From JACWAE01 sp963847595 (GTDB lineage Bacteria > Chloroflexota > Dehalococcoidia > SZUA-161), in assembly GCA_963847595.1 (NCBI GenBank), contig CAWKAJ010000001.1, positions 744,001-808,000 of the forward strand: a stretch of 64,000 nt of DNA, in the 5' to 3' direction. Below the pieces are notes generated by a model. The model was not told the origin of the DNA and ran no database searches. It saw only the letters and a list, made by a program, of their open reading frames with translations. Below, one piece after another: positions 32,833 to 41,275 of the stretch. Within the stretch, counting starts at the first letter, position 1. Every line of letters begins with the position of its first letter. Made by a program: the position numbers and the translations under genes.

Positions 32833-32939
32833 TTTAGGCCCAACGTGTCGAGAATGGTCTTGCCCATCGCCTCTGTCTCGGGATGACAGTGCCCTCCTCC
32901 GCCTCCATGCAGGTTGAGAATATGATAGATTGGCAGGCA
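32829..32939 (-). other. Short open frame with HGGGGGHCHPE motif upstream of the HAD gene
   Basis: A 36-codon open frame on the minus strand ends AAG TGA where the HAD start GTG overlaps (codon junction A-AAG-TGA). It reads NLHGGGGGHCHPETEAMGKT in the middle. The only standard start codon is the internal ATG before GKTI, so it may be the remnant of a lost upstream gene or a leader. The HG5HCHPE stretch is unusual and metal-binding in appearance. Confidence 0.35.
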
Positions 32940-32991
32940 TTAAGAAGTCATAAAATGGCGTGAGAAAAAAGTTAAGAAATTATTACATTTG
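32939..32991. promoter_or_regulatory. Shared upstream element, copy C
   Basis: TTAAGAAGTCATAAAAT then GTTAAGAAATTATTACATTT. It lies about 107 bp upstream of the HAD GTG, and its left end abuts the small open frame. It matches copies A and B. Confidence 0.65.
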
Positions 32992-33309
32992 CGATATGTA
33001 ATTCTCAGTGAATGTCCAGAAGTATGCAGAAGGCAAATCGAGAAGCCCCATGAAGAGGCCGTGTGGTAAGGGGGAGTGCAGAGGGGCAAAGCCCCTTTGC
33101 CGAGGGCTTGGGGGTGTCCCCCAAACTTATAATTCCCCCAAGACTGGGGGACAGGGGGTTGAAAAATGGTTATGTAGATAACCCCAAGTAACAGATATTG
33201 ACACGAGGGCCATAATTCCGTAGATTATCGTCGAAAGATATTCCCTGAAGAACGCGTCACGTGTAGAGCCACTCAATTTAATCTTTAAGAACCAAAGGAG
33301 GCAGCACAA
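32992..33309. other. Gene-free gap with repeat copy 4
   Basis: No supported gene. It contains the triple-hairpin element copy 4 (33070-33162), and otherwise AT-rich sequence before the SDR gene, whose ribosome-binding site AAAGGAGG ends the gap. Confidence 0.6.
33070..33162 (+). repeat. Triple-hairpin intergenic element, copy 4 of 7
   Basis: GGGGC-AAA-GCCCC, then GGGGG-TGT-CCCCC, then CCCCC-AAGACT-GGGGG, with the ending ACAGGGGGTTG. It lies between the divergent HAD and SDR genes. Confidence 0.9.
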
Positions 33310-34074
33310 ATGACCATTCCCAACTTCTCCTTAAAGGGCAAAGTGGCTATCGTCACCGGAGGAAGCCGAGGCATCGGCAAGACAATTGCCCTGGGATTCG
33401 CCGAGGCCGGTGCCGACATAACGATTGCAGACATCAATATGGCGGAAGCAAACAAGACCGTCGCGGAGATTAAAGCCCTGCATCGGCGTGCTGTGGCGGT
33501 TGAGACCAATATCGCTATCAAGAGTCAGGTAGACAATATGGTAGCGAAGACTGTCGAGGAGCTGGGCACGATCGATATCCTGGTAAACGATGCTGCCATT
33601 AACATCATGCGCCCTCTTGTTGACCTTCGAGAAGATGGTTGGGATAAGGTGATGAACGTCGACCTCAAGGGATATTTCCTGTGCAGTCAGGCAGCAGCGA
33701 AGGTGATGATGGGTAAACAGAGTGGCAACATAATCAATATGGTGTCCACCGGCGCTGCGAAGGCAGCCCCGGGGCTGGGCGCCTACAGCATAGCCAAGGC
33801 CGGTGTGGTCATGCTCACCAAACTTCTCGCTGTCGAGCTGGCCAGCTATAACATTCGCGTCAATGCCATCGGCCCGTACCTGGTCAAGACTGCGTTCAGC
33901 CAGCCCATGTGGGCAGACCCCGAGGCATGCAAGTCTCTGGAAGCCTCTATCCCGCTCGGACGCCTCGCTGAGCCTCAAGACATACTCTCGACGGCGTTGT
34001 TCCTGGCCTCCGACGTTTCGAGCTATATCACAGGCCAGACCATATTTGTCGATGGCGGAACCATGGCCGTCTGA
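33310..34074 (+). CDS. Short-chain dehydrogenase/reductase
   Basis: A 254-residue classical SDR. VAIVTGGSRGIGKTIALGF (TGxxxGIG) near residue 13, NDAAIN in place of the NNAG motif, INMVSTGAAKAAPGLGAYSI for the catalytic serine region, and YSIAKAG with the catalytic Tyr and Lys. IGPYLVKTAFSQPMWADPEA follows, then the C-terminal SSYITGQTIFVDGG. It oxidises or reduces a hydroxy/keto substrate with NAD(P). It starts at ATG 33310 after AAAGGAGG, and is followed by an MBL gene only 17 bp away. Confidence 0.95.
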   Translation: MTIPNFSLKGKVAIVTGGSRGIGKTIALGFAEAGADITIADINMAEANKTVAEIKALHRRAVAVETNIAIKSQVDNMVAKTVEELGTIDILVNDAAINIMRPLVDLREDGWDKVMNVDLKGYFLCSQAAAKVMMGKQSGNIINMVSTGAAKAAPGLGAYSIAKAGVVMLTKLLAVELASYNIRVNAIGPYLVKTAFSQPMWADPEACKSLEASIPLGRLAEPQDILSTALFLASDVSSYITGQTIFVDGGTMAV

Positions 34075-34091
34075 GATTTAGGTGTGAACTA

Positions 34092-34763
34092 GTGACCAAG
34101 TCGTTCAAGGTCTGTAAAGACGTATACATGGTGGGTGGTTCCGATATCTCGCACCCTTACGATTGCGGAGTCTACCTCCTCGACGCCGGCGACCTGGTGC
34201 TTATCGATGCAGGCGCTGGCATGAGCTTCGACAAGCTTGTGGCCAACATAGAAAAGCTCGGCTTCGACCCCAAGAAGCTCAAGAGCGTTCTGGTAACTCA
34301 TGCCCACATCGATCATATCGGCTCGCTTCACCGTTTCCAGAAGGAATTCGGCGTCCGCATAATAGCTCACGAACTAGATGCCGACGCCATAGAGGGAAGA
34401 GGTGGGGTGGCCGCCGAGGCTTACCGCGTTGTCTACACCCCCTGCCATGTCGACCTGAGAATCAAAGGCTCTGGGGAGACCTTGAAGCTCGGCAAGTACG
34501 AACTGAAGGTGCTTCACATCCCGGGCCACACTCCGGGCAGCGTAGCGGCATACGTAGACATCGATAAACAAAGGGTGCTCTTCGGACAGGATATTCACGG
34601 CCCCTATTATCCTGAATGGGGAGCAGACCCGGCACAGGCTAAGCTATCGCTACAGAAACTTATAGAACTAAAGGCCGATATACTGTGCGAGGGCCACTTC
34701 GGAATCTACCAGCCAGCCTCGGAGGTGAAGAGGTATATTCAGCAATACGTCTATAGCCTATAG
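34092..34763 (+). CDS. Metallo-beta-lactamase-fold hydrolase
   Basis: A 223-residue protein from GTG 34092 following AGGTG. Metal ligands: VTHAHIDHIGSL (HxHxDH), HIPGHTPGSVAAYV, and VLFGQDIHGPYY with its aspartate, plus CEGHFGIYQP with the last histidine. This is a full dizinc site. It differs from the MBL at 14866 in length and in the final motif. A glyoxalase II-like or lactonase activity is plausible. It is probably co-transcribed with the SDR upstream. Confidence 0.93.
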   Translation: MTKSFKVCKDVYMVGGSDISHPYDCGVYLLDAGDLVLIDAGAGMSFDKLVANIEKLGFDPKKLKSVLVTHAHIDHIGSLHRFQKEFGVRIIAHELDADAIEGRGGVAAEAYRVVYTPCHVDLRIKGSGETLKLGKYELKVLHIPGHTPGSVAAYVDIDKQRVLFGQDIHGPYYPEWGADPAQAKLSLQKLIELKADILCEGHFGIYQPASEVKRYIQQYVYSL

Positions 34764-34823
34764 CAAATCCGTTTCAAATCCGCATTGGCGAGTTAATCTA
34801 ATCTCAATACGGCTTGGTTTTCC

Positions 34824-36152
34824 GTGACAAATAAGCGTGTTATCGTCATCGGGGCCGGGGCAAGCGGCATGATGGCTGCGGGGCGAGCAGCAGAGTTGGG
34901 CGCTGAGGTGCTGCTCCTGGAAAAGATGAAACGCCCCGGCAAGAAGCTCCTCATCAGCGGCCAGACCCGCTGCAACCTGACCAACGCTAGAGAATTAGAC
35001 GATTTCATCTCGATGTACGGCCCCAATGGGCGCTTTCTTCGCAACGTCTTCCACCGCTACTTCCGCAATGACCTGCTGGCATTCCTGAGACGCTACGGTG
35101 TACAGACCAAGACCGAGCCCGATGGCAGGATATTCCCCGCCTCTGACGATGCCCGCGATGTGGTGAAAGCCTTCCGGAGATATCTGGCTGACCATGACGT
35201 ACAAATGCTCACCGGCGTCCGAGCAACCGGGATACAGGTTGAGAAAAAGCGTGTAACAGGCATACCAACGGAGCAGGGCGAATATGATGCAGCAGCGGTT
35301 ATCCTGGCGACTGGCGGCGCTTCCTACCCCGGCACTGGCTCCACAGGCGATGGCTATCGCATGGCTGAAGCCGTGGGACATACCATAACGGGATTACGCC
35401 CTGCGCTGGTTCCCCTCGTTGTCCAGGAAGTCCGGCTTGCAAAAAGCATGCAGGGCGTCGGCCTTGGCAGTGTTCGCTTGACCGCCTTCCGGTCCCGGGC
35501 CGACGATATTGAGGCATCGCTGACCCCAACTAATGACATAGGGCGCGGCACTGGACATGGTAAAGCTCCCCGGCCCATCATTGAAAGCCGCAGGGGCAAG
35601 ATAATATTCACCCATTTCGGCATCAGCGGGCCCGTCACGTTGCAGATGAGCCTGGCGATAGTCGATGCGCTGGAGAAAGGGCCCGTGAGCGTGTCCATCG
35701 ACCTTCAACCCGACCTCAGCGAGAAGCAACTGCACCAGCTTTTTCAACACGACTTCGAACTCCACGGCAGGCAGGGCTTTAAGCGCATCATCTCAGACCT
35801 ATTGCCCCGCAAAATGGTTGAGCCTTTCGTCGCGATGACCGGCATTCCGACTGATAAACCCGTTAATCAGGTCAGCGCCGAAGAGCGAAAAGCGTTAGTC
35901 GGCTTGCTCAAATCCCTGCGTTTCAACATCGCAGGCCCTCTGCCCCTGGCCGCTGCCATGGTCACCGCTGGCGGCGTCTCGCTTAAGGAGGTAGACCCGC
36001 GCACTATGGCCTCGCGTTTGGTCGCTGGACTTTACTTCTGCGGCGAGGTACTGGACCTGGATGCCGATACCGGCGGGTATAACCTGCAAGCTGCTTTTTC
36101 CACAGGCTACGTCGCCGGCGAGGAGGCAGCCGCCTTCGTTAACGCTACATAA
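34824..36152 (+). CDS. HI0933-family FAD-dependent oxidoreductase
   Basis: A 442-residue flavoprotein, GTG start. VIVIGAGASGMMAAGRAAEL is the FAD dinucleotide motif; KRPGKKLLISGQTRCNLTNA (with the SGQTRCN loop) is the signature of the HI0933/BaiN family; VILATGGASYPGTGSTGDGY is the second FAD block; VAGLYFCGEVLDLDADTGGY is the C-terminal one. BaiN-type members are proposed to reduce bile-acid or steroid double bonds, but many are of unknown role. The C-terminal LQAAFSTGYVAG helps place FAD. Confidence 0.94.
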   Translation: MTNKRVIVIGAGASGMMAAGRAAELGAEVLLLEKMKRPGKKLLISGQTRCNLTNARELDDFISMYGPNGRFLRNVFHRYFRNDLLAFLRRYGVQTKTEPDGRIFPASDDARDVVKAFRRYLADHDVQMLTGVRATGIQVEKKRVTGIPTEQGEYDAAAVILATGGASYPGTGSTGDGYRMAEAVGHTITGLRPALVPLVVQEVRLAKSMQGVGLGSVRLTAFRSRADDIEASLTPTNDIGRGTGHGKAPRPIIESRRGKIIFTHFGISGPVTLQMSLAIVDALEKGPVSVSIDLQPDLSEKQLHQLFQHDFELHGRQGFKRIISDLLPRKMVEPFVAMTGIPTDKPVNQVSAEERKALVGLLKSLRFNIAGPLPLAAAMVTAGGVSLKEVDPRTMASRLVAGLYFCGEVLDLDADTGGYNLQAAFSTGYVAGEEAAAFVNAT

Positions 36153-36156
36153 TATA

Positions 36157-36252
36157 AGGGGAGTGCAGAGGGGCTTTGCCCCTCTGCCAAGGGGCTGGGG
36201 GACACCCCCAGCCCCTTAAATTCCCCTAAGAATGGGGGCTACAGGGGATTGA
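36157..36252 (+). repeat. Triple-hairpin intergenic element, copy 5 of 7
   Basis: A more divergent copy: the first hairpin is now GAGGGGC-TTT-GCCCCTC, the second GGGGGTGT replaced by GGGGG-ACA-CCCCC, and the third CCCC-TAAGAAT-GGGG. All three stems are preserved by paired changes. It lies between the convergent HI0933 and Maf genes. Confidence 0.85.
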
Positions 36253-36266
36253 TAAGAATTAAGTCC

Positions 36267-36842
36267 TCACAATACGCGGATTCCGAACTCTTTAAGCCCT
36301 TCCGCCAAAGCGCTGAGGGGAAGCCCTATCACATTGAAATAGTCCCCTTCGATTCTTTCCACAATGACAGAGCCCAATCCCTGAATTGCGTATGCTCCGG
36401 CCTTGTCCAGTGGCTCCCCTGATTTAACATAGGCCTCGATCTCGTCCGAGGTTAAATTCTTAATATGGACTACTGTCTCCACCGATTTAGTTAATACTTT
36501 GTTCTTGTCTGTATCCAGAATGGTGAAACCTGTGATCACTGAATGAGGCTTTCCCTTCAACCTCGTAAGCATTTTTCTTGCTTCAGCCCCAGTGCCTGGC
36601 TTACCCATGATTTTGCCCCTGAACACAATAAAGGTATCGGCGGCAATGACTATGGCATTCTTATGCCTGCTGGCGACCACCCTGGCCTTCCCCAGTGAAA
36701 TCGCTCTGGCAAGCTCATCAGGGCTTAATCCCGAGCGCATATCTTCCGCATAATCGCTGGGCTCGACCTCGAATTTCAGGCCGATTTTCTCCAGAAGTTC
36801 TCTTCTCCGCGGAGACGCTGACGCCAATATAATTCTCTTCAT
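36267..36842 (-). CDS. Maf-family nucleoside triphosphate pyrophosphatase
   Basis: A 191-residue protein. It starts MKRIILASASPRRRELLEKI, the Maf signature (SxSPRR), followed by KARVVASRHKNAIVIAADTF with the metal-binding aspartate, and SGEPLDKAGAYAIQGLGSVI, another conserved block. It hydrolyses non-canonical or pyrimidine NTPs to NMP and pyrophosphate, keeping modified bases out of nucleic acid and restraining septum formation when overproduced. Confidence 0.96.
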   Translation of the reverse strand: MKRIILASASPRRRELLEKIGLKFEVEPSDYAEDMRSGLSPDELARAISLGKARVVASRHKNAIVIAADTFIVFRGKIMGKPGTGAEARKMLTRLKGKPHSVITGFTILDTDKNKVLTKSVETVVHIKNLTSDEIEAYVKSGEPLDKAGAYAIQGLGSVIVERIEGDYFNVIGLPLSALAEGLKEFGIRVL

Positions 36843-36870
36843 GATTAATGCCTCACCTTGACGATAAGAA

Positions 36871-36908
36871 AACAGGGTGTCGGCACGCTAGTTGCTTGAC
36901 ACCCTGTT
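36871..36908 (-). terminator. Rho-independent terminator of the acyl-CoA ligase gene
   Basis: AACAGGGTGTC and GACACCCTGTT form an 11-bp stem with a 16-nt loop. On the minus strand it is followed by TTTTCTTAT, a T-rich tract as expected. It lies 24 bp after the stop of the minus-strand acyl-CoA ligase. Confidence 0.85.
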
Positions 36909-36931
36909 CTTACACTCAAGAACCCTTTTGC

Positions 36932-38500
36932 TTAAGTGTTGTCCGCCTTGCTGTGCTGGTCTCGCAGCACCCTCTTCAGTATCTTGCCGGTAGAGGTACG
37001 CGGCAGTTCATTGACAAATACCACATACCGCGGTCTCTTAAAGCTGGAAAGCTTCTGCCGGCAGAACTCCATCAACTCCTCTGGAGTAGCCTTCGTACCT
37101 TTCTTGAGGACCACTACCGCCTTCGGTTCCTGCCCCCATTCCACGCTGGCAACTGCGATCACCGCAGCCTCTTCGACACAGGGGTGGGCATACAGCACGT
37201 TCTCCACCTCTTCGGGGGAGATGTTCTCGCCTCCCCTTATGATCATGTCGTCGCCTCGCCCTGCCAGGTAGATGTAGCCCTCTTCGTCCATATATCCCTT
37301 ATCGCCGGTGTGCAGCCAGCCATCCTTCGTCAGAGCCTTTGCCGTCTTCTCGGGATCTTTCCAGTACCCGCTCATCACCCTTGACCCCTTGGCCACAATC
37401 TCGCCCACCTCGCCCAAGGGAACCTCTTTGCCATGCTCGTCCGCTATCTTGATCTGCACATCATCCATAGGCCTGCCAATGGAGCATTGCAGTCTTTTCA
37501 GCTTCTTCTGCTTTTGCTCCTCGGTCCCCGAGATAACATGGTCCTCAGGCCCGAGAGTGGTTATAGTAGAGGCAGTCTCCGTCTGCCCGAAGGCATTGAT
37601 GAACATCACCTTGGGGAATACTTCTATCGCCTTCTTTATCACCTCAAACGGCATCGAAGCAGCCCCATACGTTATCACCTTGAGGCAGGAAAGGTCGTGT
37701 TTACTGAACTCGGGGTCATCGATGACTCTCTTGAGCATAGTGGGCACGAGCATAGCTCGATTCGCTCTGGTCCGTTCCACCGTCTTCATCCACTCTTTCA
37801 CCTCAAACTGCCTCATCATTGCCAGAGTCCTGCCGCCGTAGGTAGCAGCCAGCACAGCTTGGGCTCCGGCGACATGGTACAGCGGCACAGTGAGCAGGTT
37901 AGTCTCCTCTATCTCGGGGTCGACAGGGCTTACATTGCTCAGCATATATGTGACAAAGCTGTTATGTGTTAAGGGCACTCCCTTCGGCCTTCCCGTAGTC
38001 CCTGCGGTGTACATCAGCATGGCGACATCGTTATCGTCGATCTCAGTAAAGACATCCTCTGGAGATGCCTTAGCCAGCAGGTCTTCATAGTAGAGCATGC
38101 CATCTACTTTTTTATCTATGCTTATATAGTGCTGCACCTTGGGCAGATTGGGGCGCATGGTTCCCACCATCTCAAGGTAGCGCTCGCCGACAAATAAAAT
38201 CTTGGCCTCACAGTTGTTGAGCATATAGGTAAGCTCTTCGGCCTTGGCTCTGAAATTCAGCGGTGCGAAGATAGCGCCGAGCTTTACCGTTGCGAAGTAT
38301 GCTTCCAGGTACTGATTGCAGTTTACCTGCAATATAGACACAATGTCGCCCTTCTTGATTCCGAGTTTAGTAAGGGCGTGAGCTAGCCTGTTCGAGCGCT
38401 CGTTAAGCTGGCCGAAGGTGAAATTCTTGCCCTCGAAGATTATTGCCGGCCGGTCAGGTACGATGGCGCTGGCTATGGTGAGGAAGTCAGTAGTATTCAT
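36932..38500 (-). CDS. Acyl-CoA ligase (AMP-binding, fatty-acid type)
   Basis: A 522-residue adenylate-forming enzyme. MLMYTAGTTGRPKGVPLTHN is the phosphate loop (residues ~173-192); MFINAFGQTETASTITTLGP is the adenine-binding A5 motif; GWLHTGDKGYMDEEGYIYLA binds the ribose; DDMIIRGGENISPEEVENVL is the hinge; and ELPRTSTGKILKRVLRD holds the catalytic lysine. It makes acyl-CoA from an acid, ATP and CoA; substrate range cannot be read. It heads a minus-strand group with Sir2 and two enoyl-CoA hydratases, which suggests fatty or aromatic acid degradation. Confidence 0.95.
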   Translation of the reverse strand: MNTTDFLTIASAIVPDRPAIIFEGKNFTFGQLNERSNRLAHALTKLGIKKGDIVSILQVNCNQYLEAYFATVKLGAIFAPLNFRAKAEELTYMLNNCEAKILFVGERYLEMVGTMRPNLPKVQHYISIDKKVDGMLYYEDLLAKASPEDVFTEIDDNDVAMLMYTAGTTGRPKGVPLTHNSFVTYMLSNVSPVDPEIEETNLLTVPLYHVAGAQAVLAATYGGRTLAMMRQFEVKEWMKTVERTRANRAMLVPTMLKRVIDDPEFSKHDLSCLKVITYGAASMPFEVIKKAIEVFPKVMFINAFGQTETASTITTLGPEDHVISGTEEQKQKKLKRLQCSIGRPMDDVQIKIADEHGKEVPLGEVGEIVAKGSRVMSGYWKDPEKTAKALTKDGWLHTGDKGYMDEEGYIYLAGRGDDMIIRGGENISPEEVENVLYAHPCVEEAAVIAVASVEWGQEPKAVVVLKKGTKATPEELMEFCRQKLSSFKRPRYVVFVNELPRTSTGKILKRVLRDQHSKADNT

Positions 38501-38571
38501 GTGCCCTCCTATTTAATATTGCCTGGCTAAATATGTCATTCTGAGCGCAGCGAAGAATCTCGTCTGTTCGC

Positions 38572-39375
38572 TCACTTGCTGCCCAGCTTTGTCTTGACCT
38601 TCTTTACCACCTGGGACATAACTTTGCCTGCCTTGTCATCAATGCGGATATCGGCGGCGTGATCCAAGCTGGTTTCGCCTTCGTTTATTATAACCAACTT
38701 TGCCCCTGACTGCACTGCATACTGCGGCATCAGCGCCGCCGGATAGACCACGAGGGAAGACCCAATCACTATACAGAGGTCACACATACTGGAGCGTCTC
38801 TCTGCTTCCATGGTCTCCTTAACCGGCATCGCCTCCCCGAAAAACACGCCCTCGGGCTTGATGATTCCACCGCACTTGACGCATTCCGGGTCCTCAGCGC
38901 CAGCCTCTACCCACTTCATTACCTCCTCATTGCGCCAGCGCTCGCCGCAGCTAAGGCATCTCGCCCACTGCATGTTTCCATGAAGCTGGAGGACCTTATC
39001 CTCAGAGTTGCCGGCCTTTTGATGAAGTCCATCCACATTCTGCGTGATGACGCAATCTAGCTTGCCCAGCTTCTCCAGTTCAGCAACAGCATAATGAGCC
39101 TCGTTTGGCTTCATATCCTGCCAGCTCAACCCTACGGTCTTACTCATCCCCCACAGCCTCTTCCTCGCCTCGCGGCTGGTGACGAATCTCTGGTAGGTAA
39201 AATCTTCAGGGTCGAACTTCGTCCATAGCCCGTCAGGGCCCCTGAAGTCAGGTATTCCGGACTCAGTGCTTATGCCCGCGCCGGTAAACACCACAATTCG
39301 CTTCGAACTTACGATAAGGCTAGCAACCTCATCGATAAGCTCGTTCAGCGTTTTGTCACCCATTCCTTGCTTCAT
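38572..39375 (-). CDS. Sir2-family NAD-dependent protein deacylase
   Basis: A 267-residue sirtuin. VFTGAGISTESGIPDFRGPD binds NAD; TQNVDGLHQKAG has the catalytic region; LHGNMQWARCLSCGERW and PECVKCGGIIKPEGVFFGEA supply the four zinc cysteines (CLSC, CVKC); IGSSLVVYPAALMP closes it. It removes acyl groups from lysine; bacterial CobB-type enzymes regulate acyl-CoA synthetases. An acyl-CoA ligase lies just downstream on the same strand, so control of that ligase is a natural hypothesis. Confidence 0.96.
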   Translation of the reverse strand: MKQGMGDKTLNELIDEVASLIVSSKRIVVFTGAGISTESGIPDFRGPDGLWTKFDPEDFTYQRFVTSREARKRLWGMSKTVGLSWQDMKPNEAHYAVAELEKLGKLDCVITQNVDGLHQKAGNSEDKVLQLHGNMQWARCLSCGERWRNEEVMKWVEAGAEDPECVKCGGIIKPEGVFFGEAMPVKETMEAERRSSMCDLCIVIGSSLVVYPAALMPQYAVQSGAKLVIINEGETSLDHAADIRIDDKAGKVMSQVVKKVKTKLGSK

Positions 39376-39410
39376 TCAGCCATCACCACCTCATCCTGCT
39401 TCATACATTC

Positions 39411-40166
39411 TTAACTCGGGGGACGAGTCGGAGCACCCGCTCCAACCGTGCCCAGCACCATCGCGAAAAGTTCTCTCTCCATCTCCAACCCCTGCTCCAG
39501 AGGCAGGTCTAAACCTCGGTTTATAGCCTGTTTAGCATATCTCACAGCGATCTGACTGCGAGACATTATCTTCCTCGCCATATCCTCTGCAGCAGAGAGG
39601 AGATTGGCACGAGTCACTATCCTGTTTATCAGCCCCATCCGCAAAGCCTCGGCTGTGTTGATGATCTCGCCCGTCAGAATCGGCGCCGTGCACATTCCCA
39701 ATGGCACCAGCCTCGGCATAGTCTGGCTGCCCCCGGCGGTGGGCACCATGCCTAAGCCAACCTCCGGCAAGCCGAACCTCGCATCATCCGAGGCTATCCT
39801 GATATCGCAGCACATCGACATCTCCACCCCTGCCCCCAGTGCGAAACCGTGTATGGCAGCGATTAGAGGCTTGGAGACACCCAGAAACCGCCCCCATAGG
39901 TCACGTTCCCACCTCACCTGCCGGGCAATGGCCTGAGAAGGAGTAGTGCCGAACTCAGTTATATCCGCCCCTGCAGAGAACCCCCTATCTCCAGCTCCTT
40001 TGATGATACCTACCATTACTTCAGGGTCATCCTCAATCGCAGGCAGCACCTCGTATAGCTCGTCTCTCATCTTTGTGTTGACTGCATTCAGCGCCTGAGG
40101 ACGGTTCAGCGTGATATATGCAATGCCGTCTTTTTTCTGGTAAATTATAGTCTCAAAGGCATTCAT
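39411..40166 (-). CDS. Enoyl-CoA hydratase/isomerase family protein
   Basis: A 251-residue crotonase. YITLNRPQALNAVNTKMRDE and GFSAGADITEFG form the CoA pocket; HGFALGAGVEMSMCCDIRIA has the first catalytic glutamate (GVEMS) and FGLPEVGLGMVPTAGGSQTM the second (LPEV). Both hydratase glutamates are therefore present, unlike in the crotonase at 7516. It probably hydrates trans-2-enoyl-CoA in beta-oxidation. It is followed by a similar gene at 40317, separated by a repeat element. Confidence 0.94.
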   Translation of the reverse strand: MNAFETIIYQKKDGIAYITLNRPQALNAVNTKMRDELYEVLPAIEDDPEVMVGIIKGAGDRGFSAGADITEFGTTPSQAIARQVRWERDLWGRFLGVSKPLIAAIHGFALGAGVEMSMCCDIRIASDDARFGLPEVGLGMVPTAGGSQTMPRLVPLGMCTAPILTGEIINTAEALRMGLINRIVTRANLLSAAEDMARKIMSRSQIAVRYAKQAINRGLDLPLEQGLEMERELFAMVLGTVGAGAPTRPPS

Positions 40167-40183
40167 TGCTGAAATCTATTCTT

Positions 40184-40316
40184 GAGATTGTTTAGCAACT
40201 GGGGAGTCCAGAGGAGCAAAGCCACTTTGACGGGGGTCTGGGGGTGTCCCCCAGCTTCTAAAGTCCCCCAAGAGTGGGGGATATAGGGGGTTGAAAAAGG
40301 ATTCATAAACAATCTC
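40184..40316 (+). repeat. Triple-hairpin intergenic element, copy 6 of 7, with outer inverted repeat
   Basis: The core is at 40201-40294: a decayed first hairpin (GAGC-AAA-GCCA), then intact GGGGG-TGT-CCCCC and CCCCC-AAGAGT-GGGGG. An 11-bp perfect outer inverted repeat GAGATTGTTTA (40184-40194) / TAAACAATCTC (40306-40316) encloses it. The right arm ends one base before the stop codon of the downstream hydratase. Confidence 0.85.
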
Positions 40317-41093
40317 TTATTCTCCCTTAAAGGTTGCCTTTCTCTTCTCCAGGAAAGCCTTGATACCTTCCGCCCTGTCCTTTGTGGTCTGGAGCAAGAA
40401 AGAAAGGTCTGCCTCCAGCCTCAGACCCTGCGCCAGCGTCATGTCCATGCCCTTGTTCAGCGCCTCTTTGGCATATCTCACGGCAATGGGCGCCCGCAAG
40501 ATGAGCTTCCTGGCGATCTCCTCAGCCTCAGCAGCAAGACCTTGCTTGGATACTACCTTGGTTACTAGCCCTATGCGATACGCCTCGGCAGCATCTATAG
40601 GCTCAGCGGTGATGACCATCTCCGTAGCCTTACCCTTGCCCACAATTCTGGGCAGACGCTGGGTCCCTCCGCCGCCGGGAATAAGGCCATAAGAAGTCTC
40701 GGGGAAGCCTAAATGGGCGTTCTCCGAGCAAATCCTGATGTCGCAGCTCAGCGCTAGCTCCAGGCCAGCGCCCAAAGCATCCCCGTTTATAGCAGCGATG
40801 ACAGGGCAATTCAGGCCAGCCACTGCAGTCGAGCTCAGGCTCGCAGCGTTGGTTACCTTCAGATTATCAGCGGATGTTGAGCGAAGCTCGGCAAGGTCGC
40901 AGCCTGAACAAAATGCCTCTCCGGCCCCGGTAATGATAACTGCCCTGACGTCGTCATCCTGGTTTATGGCATGGCAGGCGTCAACAAGCTCGTTTGCCAG
41001 TTCTAGGTTTATGGTATTGCCAACTTTGGGGCGGTTGAGGCTGAGCCAGGCGACCTGCTCTTTCCTCTCGTAGATTATTGTCTTATAGGGCAT
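40317..41093 (-). CDS. Enoyl-CoA hydratase/isomerase family protein
   Basis: A 258-residue crotonase, ATG 41093 after AAGGAACC. VAWLSLNRPKVGNTINLELA and AFCSGCDLAELRS (CoA pocket), DALGAGLELALSCDIRI with its glutamate, and LGFPETSYGLIPGGGGTQRL with the second glutamate. Both hydratase glutamates are present, and PGGGGTQRLPRIVGK is the classical block. The C-terminal EKRKATFKGE is typical. It is 40% or so similar to the 39411 gene by eye, a paralog rather than a duplicate. Confidence 0.94.
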   Translation of the reverse strand: MPYKTIIYERKEQVAWLSLNRPKVGNTINLELANELVDACHAINQDDDVRAVIITGAGEAFCSGCDLAELRSTSADNLKVTNAASLSSTAVAGLNCPVIAAINGDALGAGLELALSCDIRICSENAHLGFPETSYGLIPGGGGTQRLPRIVGKGKATEMVITAEPIDAAEAYRIGLVTKVVSKQGLAAEAEEIARKLILRAPIAVRYAKEALNKGMDMTLAQGLRLEADLSFLLQTTKDRAEGIKAFLEKRKATFKGE

Positions 41094-41275
41094 GAGGGTT
41101 CCTTGCTTCACAGTCCAGAGCAAATCTTACCTGACACGCGAGTCTGTGTCAAGAAAAACGCTCTTGGAGTCACCGTCCGTTGCAGCGCACCGTCAGATGG
41201 AATATTATTAGCAACAAGAAACTCAGATTAATAACGGAGCAGGGTAATCGATGGGCTCTGGGGAGGTGCATTGAA

